A DNA stretch of 64,000 bases from Chara braunii (GCA_003427395.1 BFEA01000072.1:3091979-3155978); one strand, 5' to 3'. Counted from the first letter of the stretch, positions 45,227-57,592 are shown. Numbers and translations: made by a program. The notes: generated by a model from the sequence alone, not told the origin.

Positions 45227-46240
45227 GACAACCTGCCTGAGGTCTTCCTTTACGACTCTGGACCAGAGCCTACGCCAGGACAACAGGGGTGCCCAAGAGT
45301 GGCGACCGTAGGGACGGGCCCTAGGTCAGGTATGACCTATAGACCCCCCACATCGCATGGGAGGGTGCCATAGGCGGCTCGGACCAGGAGCCAAAATAAG
45401 GTTGGGCCTAGTCAAGAGCCCAGTCAGGCACCCCCTCGAAAGGAGCCTGAGACAGGACGTAGGAAGGAGGTGGTGGAGGTCCCAGAGCAAGAGGATAATG
45501 ATGATGATGAAGAGGATGAGAGGCTCCGACAAGAGGAGGATCAGCAGGCGGAGATGAGGGCCAAAACGCCCGGGAGGAGGTCGAGCCAAGCCTGCCTGAC
45601 AGCGTGCCTAAGAGGAAGAAGTACGCGGTCCGGATGGAGGAAGGCTTTGATGTGGAGCGGATGGTGGACTAGCTCCTGGAAGGCCACAATGACCTGATGA
45701 ACTTAAAACACATCCTGGCGTCGGCGCCAAGGCTCCGTGGTGAGTTGAAAGGGTGACTCTCGCGAAGGCTAGTGCCAAATGTCCATCTGAGTACGGTCCT
45801 GCCTAGGGAGGTGGAGTGGACTGAGGCAGGGACAAGGATGGATTGGAAATGTGTGGCGTGCGGGCAGGTGGATCTGGTGATAAAGAGCCAGAAGTGCACT
45901 GGGATGGTGGACACGGGCGCATAGATGAGCATCATCAGGGAGAAGGAGGCGGTGATGATAGGCATGGAAATCGAGCGCTCGGACCATGGCATGCTGCACG
46001 ACGCTAATTGCAAGGCCGCTTTCTGCGGCACAACGTCTAATGTGATTATAGAGATTGGGAAGGTGCGAGCCAGGACTTGCTTCTTCGTCATGCTCGATGT
46101 CGATCATCCCATCCTTCTAGGGAGGTCGTTCTTGTATCGAACAAAAATGTTGATCTTCAACAAGCACGACGGAACAATGATCCTGCTCCTATGCGACCCG
46201 GCGTGCGGGAATTATGAAGTGATTACTTGCCGAAACACGG
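45227..46240 (+). pseudogene. pol: Pol: linker and aspartic protease, broken
   Basis: The gag frame continues to about 45600 with an acidic stretch (DNDDDEEDERL). After a shift, a region resembling the pre-protease part of chromovirus-like Pol appears (LLEGHNDLMNLKHILAS, about 45675-45725). The protease active site DTGA is at 45910-45921, immediately followed by a TAG stop (45922-45924). The second signature HPILLGRSFL is at about 46105-46135. Protease would mature Gag-Pol; the stop directly after the catalytic motif prevents a full-length product. Confidence 0.8.
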
Positions 46241-47750
46241 GGTGAGAGAGCGGAAGGAATGGGCCTAACCTCGGCTCGTTCACCTTCGAGGAATCGGAGA
46301 ACGAGCGAAGACGGCTTTGGGAAGTGCCCGAGGAGGAAGATAGGGCTGAGGTGCTGACGTTGAGCCTCACGGATGTAAACAAGGCCATGGAGGTGGTATC
46401 GGCTCACGACATGGCGGATCCGGAGGCCATTAAGGCATTGAGGAAGCAGGTTTTGGAGAACCCTCAGGTGGGAGAGGTAGAATTGGTGTATCGGCTTCCG
46501 GGAGGGAGGGGAGGCCCTGCAATGGCCCAGGCCCGAGCGACAAGTCGACCTTTTTTAGGGGAGGGCTTAAGCAAGGCTCCCAAAGGCGGTACAAGACCGC
46601 AGATAAGAAGTGTCGCCCAGTTCCCGTGCTCATCATAGAGGATGAGGAACCTACTACGAGCGGGAGCGAGGATTGATACAGCGTATGCGGGAGCACGCGT
46701 TGGTCGGGCCGTGCTGTATCAACGACGAGAATGAGGGGAAGCTGATAATTGGGAAGCCCGACTTCCTGTCGCCCCAGGAAAGAGCATTGATGGTAGGGCT
46801 GATGAAGAAAAGGCACCGCGCGTCCGCGTTCAATGACAACGAGTGTGGGAGGCTGGATGTGGACAAAATCCCGATGATCTGGATCCACACGGTCCCACAC
46901 GAACCATGGAATCTAAGGGGCGCGCGGTACCCCAATCCGGACGAAGAGAAGATGGTGGTGGACTACTTGGATGGCAAGATGTGTACGCACGTCGCCGATT
47001 ACTCCAGCAGGCCGTATGCATCGCCCTGGTTCTGCTTTATCAAGCCAAATGGGACGTTGCGATGAGTGTAGGACTTACAACGGCTAAATGTCGTGACAGT
47101 GCGGGATGCGGGGGGGTTGCCGAATGCGGATGCATTGTCAGAGTCGTGCGCGGGGAGACCTATAATCTCGCTTATAGACCTCTACTCTGGGTACGACCAA
47201 TTCCCCGTATACCCGCCAAATAGGCCTGTAACGGCGATGCACACACCATGAGGGCTGATTCATATGAACGTGGCGCCTCAAGGTTGGACGAATGCGGTGG
47301 CGATGGTGCAAAGACACATGATCAGAGCCATGCAGACGGTTAGTCCACATATTACCCAGCCCTACATCGATGACCTGGCAGTCAGAGGTCCAAAAGAGAG
47401 GGAGGAGGACGAAGTGATGGTCGGAGTGCGGCGCTTTGTCTGGAAGCACATCCAGGACATCGATCAGGTTCTGGGGTTATTGGAGGAACACAACCTGACG
47501 GCGAGCGGCCCCAAATCGAAGCATTGTATGAAGGAGACCACAATTATGGGTTTTGTCTGTAATGAGAAGGGGCGAAGGCCGAACGTAAAGAAGACAGACA
47601 AGATCCTCGAGTGGCCGGTGCCCTTCCGCTCGATAACAGACGTGAGGAGTTTCCTTGGGACGTGCGGATTTTGGAGGAGCTTCGTGAAGGACTTTGCCAC
47701 GAAGACGAAGCATTTAAGGAAGTTGGTGCGTCAGGATCAGGAATGGGTCT
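46241..47750 (+). pseudogene. pol: Pol: reverse transcriptase, broken by three stops
   Basis: After a connector (46240-46640) and a frame change near 46640-46673, RT follows in one frame. SRPYASPWFCFIKPNGTLR (about 47009-47062) is followed by TGA (47063-47065) and TAG (47069-47071), then DLQRLN, and LIDLYSGYDQFPV (about 47175-47212) with the motif A Asp. Another TGA (47249-47251) comes before APQGWTNAVA (about 47275-47303). The motif C box is YIDD (47363-47374), intact. The two TGA stops lie where the family has Trp. Active-site Asp residues are preserved, so loss came through nonsense mutations. Confidence 0.88.
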
Positions 47751-48580
47751 GGGGCGAGGACCAGGAAGAGGCGGTTGGTAGGATGAAGGGAGAGTTTAAG
47801 GAAGGGGGCTTGGTATTGGGGGCGCCGAACTATGAGGCTACGGAGGAGAGACCATTCGTCATTGAGACGGACGCTGGGCCAACTGCTTTGGGAGGAGTCT
47901 TGATTCAGGCAGATACTGAAGGGAAGAAAAAACCGCTAAGATTTGAGAGTCGTACTCTCAACACAACTGAGAGGAACTACTCTCAGTTCAAGAAGGAGAC
48001 GTTGGTGGTGCTTCATTGCCTAAGGACCTTCCGGAACTATGTTTTCGGCAGGAGGCTCATTTTGAGGGTGGATCTCACTGCACTTGCATGGTCCCTGAAG
48101 AATTATACTCCATCTGACCCAACAGTCGCGAGATGGTTGACGTACATTTGGATGTTCAATTTCGAGTTGGAAAGGATTCCAGGGAACAAGAACAGGGCAG
48201 ATGGGTTAAGCCGCATCAACCGGGACGGATCGGACCAAGAATCAATAGAAGACACCCCGTCAGTTGATGGGTTTTTGGATCAAGAGGAGGACGTCCGTCT
48301 GCATATAAACGAATGGTCCCTACGAGTACCCAGTTGCGTCAGCCATCCTATATGGCTAACGCCAAAGGGATACGAGCAGAAGGAAGAGTTGGTCCTCAAA
48401 CCCTTCCGGGAGGAGGATCCGTGGGGAAGCAAGGATGTCGGCCGGATGATGAAGTTGGCCTTGGCTGGTACACACAGTCTGGTAGAGGAAGTGAGAACGA
48501 TAGAGGAAGACCCCACTCAGGTAGAGGAGCATGGGCAGCTAATGGGAGGGATGTATCTGCTCACTAATACGCTCGTGTAA
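47751..48580 (+). pseudogene. pol: Pol: RNase H and following region, open here
   Basis: In the RT frame. FVIETDAGPTALGGVLIQAD (about 47858-47917) carries the first catalytic Asp of the gypsy RNase H. ERNYSQFKKETLVVLHCLRTFRNYVFG (about 47970-48050) carries the Glu, and RVDLTALAWSL (about 48066-48098) the following Asp. RIPGNKNRADGLSRI (about 48175-48218) closes the domain. This part is open from 47264 to a TAA at 48578-48580, the best-preserved piece of pol. Confidence 0.85.
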
Positions 48581-49839
48581 GGAGATTTCGACCGGAGGAG
48601 CTCGTTCAGTCGTGAGGAGGGTGAGATTCAAATTCCTGAAAGCCAGGACGACGAATTCGAAGAGGGGGAGATCAAGGAGGCGATTCGGGCGGAGGAGTAC
48701 GATGGGATCTACCGGGAGTTGAGGTTGCTCCTATCATGTGAGATGGGGGATAGAGATGCAAGTGCCAAAGCACAGAAGATGAGGCACCTCTATGTGGTAA
48801 GAGACGGCCACTTGTTTATAAAGCGGCAGGTCGGGAACCCCAAGAGGATCGTATGTGGGAGGAACCGGCAGATTGATATCATAGCGGCCCTACACGATGG
48901 TATAGCAGGGGGGCACAGAGGGATAGGTGCCACATGCGCTAAAATAAGCGAACTGTACCATTGGGATGAGATGCTGACTATGGTCATCAAATACTGCCAG
49001 TTTTGTGTACCTTGTCAGGAGAGGTCAGCGCAAAGGCCGGGAGAGCTCCTGCACCCAAGGTTGGAAAGGGAAGTGGGTGCGGTCGTACACCTGAACCTGT
49101 TATTCATGCCAGCAGGGGAGAATGGGTGCAATTACATCTTCGATGCCCGGGATAACCTTATTGGGTTTGTGGACGGTCGGGCTATCCGGACAAAGACTGG
49201 CCTGGTTTTGACAAACTGCATCGAGGAGTACTACCTGCGCTATCCTTTTGTCAAAGAGTTCGTGATGGACTGAGGATCAGAGTTTACTTGCAATGACGTG
49301 CGAACTTTGCTTGCAGGGTATGGCGTAGTGGCTAACTATACTACGGTCGCGCATCCTCAAGCAAATGCGCCGGTGGAGAGGGGGCACAGTACCATCACAA
49401 ATCTCTTGGCTAAGTGGACAGAGGGCAAGCCACCTTTCCCATAGAAAGCTTTATGAAGACGTGGAGGCGCCAAGACTTGGAAGTGAACCTGTTCTTCGAA
49501 GAACTGCTCGATATTCGGGCGCGGCAAGTAGGGGCGGCCGAGGAAAAATTGCGAGAGGCTGCTGGTCAGGTAGAAAGGAGTCGTATGGAGGATAAGATGA
49601 GGTGGGACCAGATGGCGCGGGTGAGAAAGGAGTCGTTGGTAGTAGGGGATGTCGTGCTACTATACGATTCCTCCCTAGAGAAGCAGTGGTCGAGGAAACT
49701 CGACAAAAGATGGATGGGGCCCTATAAGATCCTGCGATGCAGCGAATTTGGAGCCTACCAGATTGAGGAGTTGGATGGAACAGGATGGCAGGATTGGGTG
49801 TCGAGAACCAGGTTGAAGAAGTTCGTGTCCAGGGAATAG
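48581..49839 (+). pseudogene. pol: Pol: integrase, catalytic residue changed and frame broken
   Basis: Zinc-binding HHCC domain: LHDGIAGGH (about 48890-48917) and YCQFCVPCQ (about 48992-49018). In the core the first catalytic position is Asn (AAC at 49094-49096, in VVHLNLLFMP) where Asp is expected. The second, Asp at 49268-49270, is followed by a TGA (49271-49273) in the D-x-GSEF motif. The Glu is in PVERGHSTI (about 49366-49392). The frame then changes at about 49435, and the C-terminal part has the GPY/F-type block RWMGPYKILRCSEFGAYQIEE (about 49711-49773). No chromodomain is seen. Confidence 0.85.
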
Positions 49840-49925
49840 GTAAAAAGCTCCACATCCCTCAGAATGAACTAGTCCTTGAGCTGTTGCATACTATGGTCAG
49901 GTCAGGTGGGGAGTAGGAAAGGGGC

Positions 49926-52900
49926 ATGTGTGTTATCATAAAACTTGATGGGCTGAGGGCTAACCTTGTTGTGTGCCTGGCTGCTTTCTCTCGACTGCTG
50001 TGCAGGTCTGACTTTTCGAAGACAGTCATGCAGAGGGGCGGGAGGGGCGCACGGCCACGACAGAGGCCTTTGGGAGCATCAGGAGGGGACGACTCGTGCA
50101 GACCATCTGGGAGAGAGTCCACGCTTGTCTTCGACGATGATAACATCGAGCTCTTTCTGGATGCCTACCAGGCTCATGCGACACGGGAGGGATGGTCTAC
50201 CTTAGAGAGGATACGGCACCTGAGGGGAGTGGGGCGCTTTGAGGAGCCCATTACGCATATTCGGGAGGAGGTTTTGACCTGGCAGGATGTAGAGGTGAGG
50301 ATGCAGAGGATGAGGGTTTCGCCACTGGGACCAGATGGGCTGCCTATTCGGTTGGAGGAAGGCAATGCGGAGGAGTTCATCCCTGCCTACGAGCAGTATA
50401 TGCGCGACCAAGGGGCTGGGCAGGAGGAGTGGATGCAGGCGTTACCCCTCTTGACGCGGAGGGCGGAGAGGCCGATGGCGAGGCAGATTCGAGATAGAGC
50501 ACGTGATTGGGAGGACTGCCAGGCTCAGCTGAGGCAGGTTTTTCGACGGCCAGAGCCCGAGAGACCAGAGCCCAGAGTGGAGAGACAACAGAGGAGTAAG
50601 AGGCCACGAGACCCAGAGACGAGAGGAGCCACTACGACCAGAGGGGGCCGAAAGGCCTTGGCACAGCGAGAGGGGCCAACCGAGGCCGCCCAGGCGGTGG
50701 AGCCAGTTCAGGCCGCGGGGCCGGCTTAGGCAGCGGAGCTACCCCCTACCAACGGACTCGAGCAGGTGGAGTTTCGCCGGATCACGGGCAGTGACCTACG
50801 GGGCCCGTCGCCGGCACTACCAGAAGAGGGAGAGGCTGTGCCATTGAGGACACCGCTCGACAGTCTAGAGGCGCATCTCGATGCGTCCCAGTGGGGGGCG
50901 TCACAGTCGGGAGCAGACCAGAGTGGACCAGCACGGTATGAGCCAGTAGAGGAGGAGCCGGAGGAGGAGCCGACAGAGCCAGGGCCTGAGGTGGGGCCTC
51001 GTGGACCCGAGGAGCCGCAGACTGAGGGGGTTATCATTGTTGGGGATGATACCCCTCCCCCTGCCCCGATTCAGGAGCAGGCGTGGCAGTATTGGCCTGA
51101 AGGAATTCCTGAGCCGGACAGCAAGGAAATGTTGGGGCCTCCATCGGAAGCTACTATGCCACCTCCGACGCAGGCGGAGCCAGAGGAGAGCGAGAGGGCG
51201 AGAAGACCTGCTACTGTGGCACCACGACTAACCGAGCCTACAGATGAGCGCATGGACGTTGAGGTGCTCACATCTGGGGAGCCTCTGCCAGGGCCGCCGC
51301 CTGCAGAGGAAGGGATGAGTGAGGGACACCCACCACGAGAGGCCCATGAGGCGCGGGCAAGGAGACCATCAGGAGAAACGAAAGAAGAGAAGCACGCGAG
51401 GGTGCAGGTACGTATCGAAGAGTTATACCAAGAGAAGTTTAGGATGGAGGCTGCAGGAGAAGCACCGAAGCCACCAGTCGACCCTCCGACCAGCGAGCGG
51501 AGGATTGATGAGATTTGGGCCAGCTATGAGGGTAAGAGGGATGCTGCTTGCCTGAGGTTACGAGAGACAGGACAGGAGGATGCAAGAGTGGACGAGGTAC
51601 GAGAGACAGAGGACCTGGGGTTTTCGGCCGCCAGGATGGCGATTGAGCATGCAAATAGGAGGATAGGTGAGGTGGCGATCTTGTCCTTCCGGAGGTACTC
51701 CATGCTCAGCGATGAGTTGGCAGCCTCGAGGTTAGAGGTGGGACAGTTGTCCACCCAGTTGGCAGAAGAGAGGGCAGAGAACCAAGCATGGAGGTCCCGC
51801 ATGGAGGTCCCGCATGGAAGCCAAGGAGGCAGAATGGGAGAAGAGGCTTCAGGACATGGCGGCGATAGTGGAGAGGCTCTCGGCCACTAAGGTGGTCGAT
51901 TGGACGGAGCAGAGTCGGTATGGTATCCAGGGGAAGGAGGTACAAGGGGGCTCTTTGGCCGGGAAGGGACGACAGAGCCACCTTAGCAAGGAGGTATGGG
52001 GAAGGTATTCCTAGACCCAATAGAGGCGGCAGCACGGCGGGAGGCCGAAAAGGGGAGGTTCAGCTTCAGGACGCCCACGGAGTTGGCCTGGCAACAAGCC
52101 ACCCCTATGACGATTGAGGTCCTTGAGGGCGAGCCGGCACAGAGACCCCAACCTCCAGTGGAGGAAGGGGGCCCCATGGAGGAGTCCCCTACGATCCTTT
52201 TGGAGGTGCGGGAGGGCACCCTCACAGGGGCAGCAGCGTCCGCGGAGCCTGAGGCGATGGAGGGGGAGGCATCTCGTTTGGCTGAGTTAGTGGCAACTGT
52301 GGAGCTGGAGATGCCACCAGGAGGGCCTCAGAGACAGGAGGCCCCAGAGCGTGTGCCAGAGATGGGGGAGCTAAGGACGCCGTTAGGCTCTTGGGCTACT
52401 GGAGCTGACTCAGGAGAGCACATCTCAGAGCAGCAGCAGGAGGTTATGAGCGCGCCAGCGACTGCCGAGACTCCCCAGCCTTCTGACCTGCATAGGGACG
52501 AGGAGGCGACTGCGATGGGAGGGGTCCGCGAGGGTAGGCCACTGAGATTGGACACTCCAGCGTACCGACCCAAGGGAAATGAGATGCTAGAAGGGCCGAG
52601 TACCCAGATGATGGAGGCAGGACTGGCGGAGTCATGGAGTATGCCTCAGAGCCACGAGATGAGCGGAGAGGCCAGTGAGACACCGTCGTTGCCAGGATCC
52701 CAGAAGAAGAAGAAGAGGTGTCGGGGGAAATCAGATGATCAGTGTTTCTTTTGTAAGCATGGCGTACATAGGGGTCTTGAATGCCCAGAGTTCCTCGAGG
52801 ATAAGGCGGCTGGGAGAGTGACGGAGAGCGGTGGAAGGATGTATGACAGAAAAGGGCGAGTGGTAGAGCGGGCTCCAGATGGGGGTAGGGCACAGTTGTA

Positions 52901-52931
52901 TAGGCTAAACCAGGAGGTCATGAGTGAGTAG
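49926..52931 (+). pseudogene. Third ORF: second Gag-like protein with coiled coil and CCHC knuckle, broken
   Basis: Read mainly in one frame with stops at 50727-50729, 51888-51890 and about 51980. The N-terminal half has two related ~65-residue segments, NIELFLDAYQAH...TWQDVEVRMQRM and NAEEFIPAYEQYM...DWEDCQAQLRQVF, both with the F-x2-AY(Q/E) start and W-(Q/E)-D end seen in retrotransposon Gag capsids. A Pro/Glu-rich linker follows, then a helical segment with heptad-like Leu spacing (about 51600-51880). A C-terminal zinc knuckle CFFC-KHGV-H-RGLE-C (about 52744-52785) matches CX2CX4HX4C. A 13-bp tandem duplication (51788-51800, 51801-51813) shifts the coiled coil out of frame. Function unknown; an accessory RNA-binding or capsid-like role is inference. 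Confidence 0.7.
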
Positions 52932-55107
52932 GGGCTGGTCTGTTCATATGACAATAGGACTAGAGTTCCTCTGTACACAGAGGTCGGGTTAGGGATGTAC
53001 ATACTCTGAGTCGGTTGAGTGGGTTCTAGGGGTGTGCACGTTTGAGTTCGCCGCGAGAGTCCTGTCTAGTTGTACATACATAGGTGGCAGAGCTTGATCG
53101 GTCTTTGGGTTTTGTGTGTGATATAATGTAGGGGATGAGATTTGGTTGTGTGATACCCGTGACTATGTGACATAAGTGTTAGTCCTGGAGGTTAGGAAAC
53201 CTTGTTGATGTTTTTGAGTGGACCCTGAGAGCCCACAACACTTGTGGTGTGGGTTTACCCCATGAAGTGAGACAGTGGACTGAGCATTTGGTTAATCCCG
53301 GAGCAGGCACTCCATTCATAAATACATCCTACTAGTTGTGTGGGTGAGAGTCGAAGTTGAGTGTTGTATTGAGACTTGAGGGAGATATTTTGCTCCCAGT
53401 TACATTTGATTTCAGATTCCGAGGGATTTACTCTTGTGACGATCACAATCACTCTCACACGTGTGGCTTTATCCCAATGTATGGTGGCTTTGTGTGAGAG
53501 ATGTGTGGGATACATCTTGCATACTCTGTATTGCGTGGATGTGATGGTCGCGGCCTGCCTTTGGGCAAGCGAAATGGCCGAGTATAAAAGGAGGCAGTGC
53601 GGTTGCTTTGTGACAGATGTGTGAGGACCCTAAGGGGTTTTGCGAGCCTATGAGGCTCGAATGCTTACCATGCCGAATGTTTATGGCCAGGTTGTGAAGG
53701 GGACCCATAAGTTGCCCCCCCCCAGTTTGAGTAGTTTTGTGTTTGAGTTGACAAAGAGGAACCTTGAGTAGACCCTCAGTTGAGTTGTTCTATGGTTGAG
53801 ACCCCTTCAGATTATGGAAGGTGGGAATGTTGATAGTTGACAAACTTATCTTCAAAGAGGGCGGGGTATAAAAACTAGGTCACGTGATAGCCCACCCTAT
53901 AAAAGAAAAGGGGTGGTTGGGAGACCTATGGAGAGAGACCCCCCTTCGTGTGAGAGGTGATTAATAGATTTGATGACATGGTAAACAATGTTTGAATGAT
54001 AAAGTCTGACGAGAGGAACCAGAATTACGGTTTGGACTATTGGCGGAACTGAGAAGGTCGCAAATCAGTGCATTGAGTTGTCGAAGGATGTGTGGTCTGC
54101 TGGCCCTGATCAAATCAGTAGGCCACGGCCTCGTGTGAGCCTAGCGGTGAATTCGTTTGTGATTGTGAAAAGGGGCCGTGGCTTCTATGTTGTCTCATAT
54201 GGGGCTGGTAAATACCCTTAAAAGTGAGACAGACCCCTGCGTAGTCCCGCAGTGGGCCTGTGAGTTTGTTTTGCGACGCACCGTCTAGATACTTGTGCTA
54301 ATCCTAAGGCATATTGAGGAATACCAAGCTAAGCGGTAAAGGTTAGCACCTCTAGGGCGCAACCCCTATTGGACGGCTGCAAGCCGGCACAACCTGGTTG
54401 CGGGCCCACGTCTACCAACGAGGTAAGAATTTAAGGGGTTATGCACGCCTCAGGGAAATTACCCCGGTGGGATGGCAAGGATACGGTCGAGTCGCTTGAG
54501 TGCCCTGATTGAATGCTTATCAGGAGAAAGTCTATCGTTGCACAACCAACAAAGGGACTGCCGCTAAGATAACAATGCGGTGGGCCGTAGATCTGGCTCG
54601 ATCAACCAGACTATGCTGGGCCAGGATCGAGACCCAGCATTTTTGTACTAGACTGCAGAAAGAGCAAAGAGGAGATTTATGTATATATATATATAAGTTT
54701 GATTGTGAGGATTTTTGTGAGGGAGACAAGAGTGTCTTCTGAGGTCTCGTTTAAGGCCCGCGTCCCCGGATATGACTCTGCTTACGGGAAAGAGTCTAAC
54801 TGGGACACCGAACTAGAAGTCGGCGTTTGTCTGGGACGAAGGGGAGAGAACGGTTTGAGGTGACCTTTGGAACTTATGTTGTAGTATTGATGCATAATAC
54901 ACCGGCGTCCTCGCGTCAGGACAATGGAAACCCATGTTGAAACCCTGGCAGCATATAATGTCGGCACAGGTTGTTGGGGACCTCAACCCTGAGTCTGTCG
55001 GCTGATCGGATTGGTTCTGCTCTCGTCAGCATTTGGAATGTGGATGAATTTGTAGTTTTCTAATTTGGTGTAGCGACGGGGACGTCGCTTAATATAGTCT
55101 GGTAGGC
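52932..55107 (+). other. Untranslated region between third ORF and 3' LTR
   Basis: About 2.2 kb with no supported coding sequence. A TATATATATATA run is at about 54680-54693. No polypurine tract is evident immediately before 55108 (the last bases are CTGGTAGGC), which is unusual for an LTR element. Confidence 0.6.
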
Positions 55108-56768
55108 TGTCGGCGCGAATACCTTTACAAGGGTATCCGCCATGGTTTTTGCAGATGACGGGGAAAAATGAGTTTGGTCGAAATAAGTCGTGCGAGGCAC
55201 GACCGCGTCCGGGACCCGCCTTGGTTAAGTTAGGGGGTATGTGGGCGCGCAATTTAAGGCGCGCATGTGATTTCTATTGAGTGAGCGGCCGGCCTAGTCG
55301 ACCAACCTGGACCGTGCTACGGTTTTGATTAAGGGATAAAAGTCCGCTTTTGGGTCGGCATGCGCGACCGACGGTAGGACTGGCGCACGGGGTGGCACGT
55401 GGGATAGCCACGGCGCGGTCCAAGTAGGCTGGCGCGGGTGCCTGGTGATGGCACGCCGGCCGTGGTTGGACAGGAAGGCCTAGGCTGTTGTTCCCAGGCC
55501 TAAGCATGGCGCGACACCACTTCATATAGGAATCCGCGCCTAGTGGTTCCAAGCTCGGGCATAGCCTTATAGGTTACGGTGTTGGACTACGGTTACGGAG
55601 GTTTGGGGGTCGAGGCCGGTAGGCAGCGGCGCGGGAGCACTGGAACAGCAGAAGGCTAAGGGGTTGAGGGTCCCGCAGGACTATCCCCCTTTTGTTCTGT
55701 CGAGGGAGTCCGGTCGCGGGCCCCGCCCCTTGGCACTAGGCCATCCCCCACCCGACAGTATCTTGGGATGTTTGGTTTTGGCTTTTGTTCTTTCTTTTTT
55801 ATTTTTTCAGGGTCTTATGGCCCCGTTTTCTCTATTTAAAAGCCCGACGCTGGCCGCGGCCGCGGCGCCACTGGCAGACCGGGGGTAAAGAGGCCAAATG
55901 GCCTTTGGCGCCATCACGGGGTATCACCCCGGCCGGCGTCCTTTGGGACATCCGATGACACTGGGACGACACATAAAAGATCGGCAGGGTCGCCGCGCAG
56001 GGGCGGTGTGCAGAGATCCGGAATGAATCCGGGCCTTGTTCGGGCCAGGTACGTACAGGCAAGTGAGCGCTGTCTGGGCGAAGTCCTGCGGGGCAATCTG
56101 TTGAAACCGGGAGGATACAGAAAAAGATTAGCATGGCCTTAGCGCCAGGAAGACACGTTTAAATCGAGGGCGGCTCCCGTTTTTTTCGATTGTTCAACTG
56201 TTCCTACGAGCGGATTTTCACGACGGTCGTGGCGGGTTAGTGGTCAGGTTCTACAGTGAGGCGGTGGGGACTGCGTGACGCAGAAGAAGAGGGCGGGAAA
56301 GAGAGCACGAACGCAGCAGGGGAGGTCGGGGCGGATCCGAATGCAAATTTGTACCAGATGCGTTCGGCGAACGAAATGGTGGGAGTGAGCCGGGGCTGAG
56401 AAGTGAGCCGAGTGCATGTGGATACTACCGGCTAAGGCAAGGCAGGGGAACAGAGCGGGCAACCGCAGGAGCCTAGGCGAGGCTCTGGAGGCAGGGAATT
56501 GAAAGGTAACCGTTTGCTTCCCCTCTATATACCTTGGTATAACCCCTACTTGTACGTCCTGCTACGTTTGACTGAGTATACTGTATGCACCCCTACTTTG
56601 AATTTGGTTTGACTGACAGGAGATAGCTCAGATGAAATAAAGCAATGTGTGTGCGATCACAGTTTCAATTTGTTGATTGCCTGAATGCGGATTGTGAACA
56701 CAAAGGGATGCATCTGGGGGAAGGGTGGATGAAAGGTGGTTTTGCCTGAGGCTGACAGGGTCCTATGG

Positions 56769-57592
56769 GGTCAGACCAGTTCCATAAGATTGGACGGCCT
56801 GACCGCCGTGTTTATTTTTGAATTGCATGGAGAGTCAGACCAGTTTCATAAGATTGGACGGTCCGATTGCTCTGAATTGTGAGGGTTTGACTGTGGCTGA
56901 CTTTTTAGGGGCCAAACATGTACCATAAGATTGGAGGGTTTGGTTGTCATGTTTGGTTAGGGTTTGTTCCATTTTTTTTTTTTTTGATCGAGGAGGCCTG
57001 AGCAAGTCCATAAGATTGGACGACTCAGCCCCTTCCTGTTTCATTATGAGGGAGTAACTCTCGCTGAGGGCAGGGCATGTCCATAAGATTGGACGACCGT
57101 GGACTCATGTCGCACACAGTACGATCAGAGAGAAACGAACCTTGCAGAGGACCAGATATGTTCCATAAGATTGGACGGTCTGGCCCAAAGCCTGGCACAT
57201 GTTGGGACCCAAAAGGTTAAATTTTGGCTATATTTTATACTATCATGTTTATGAACAGGCTAGTCAGGCATGGGTTCCATAAGATTGGATGACCTGGTTA
57301 TAGCTTAGCATGAAATGAAGACAGTATAATTAAGAGTATAATTGAAGGTAACCCTGGGTAGGCTGGGTCTTGTTCTAAGATGAACGACTCAGTCCTATGC
57401 CCAGCTTTTGAACACCAAGTTCAGAGAGGTATATATAACTTGGATATTAAACAGTTCGGGGCGGTTGAGCCTTGTTCTAAGATGAACGGCTTAGTCATAT
57501 GCCCAAAAGGAAGAAAGAAGTAGTTGTGCAACCTGTTCATGTATACTCAATGGCTGAGTCAGGCAGGTTTCATAAGATTGGACGGCTTGACT
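56769..57592 (+). repeat. Array of about ten conserved-loop hairpins (3' LTR)
   Basis: Same ten units as 39346-40125, in the same order, with scattered changes. Some changes keep pairing through G-T wobbles (unit 7 right arm CTGGTTA instead of CTGGCTA) and one restores a pair (unit 10 GGCTTGAC). Others break a pair (unit 3 inner stem ACCA/TGGA). An extra ~35 bp lies between units 9 and 10. Confidence 0.85.

Noticed and set aside
50726-51037. Ser/Gly-rich antisense frames opposite the third ORF
   Set aside because: Antisense of Pro/Glu-rich codons; the plus-strand frame has the zinc knuckle and Gag-like segments.
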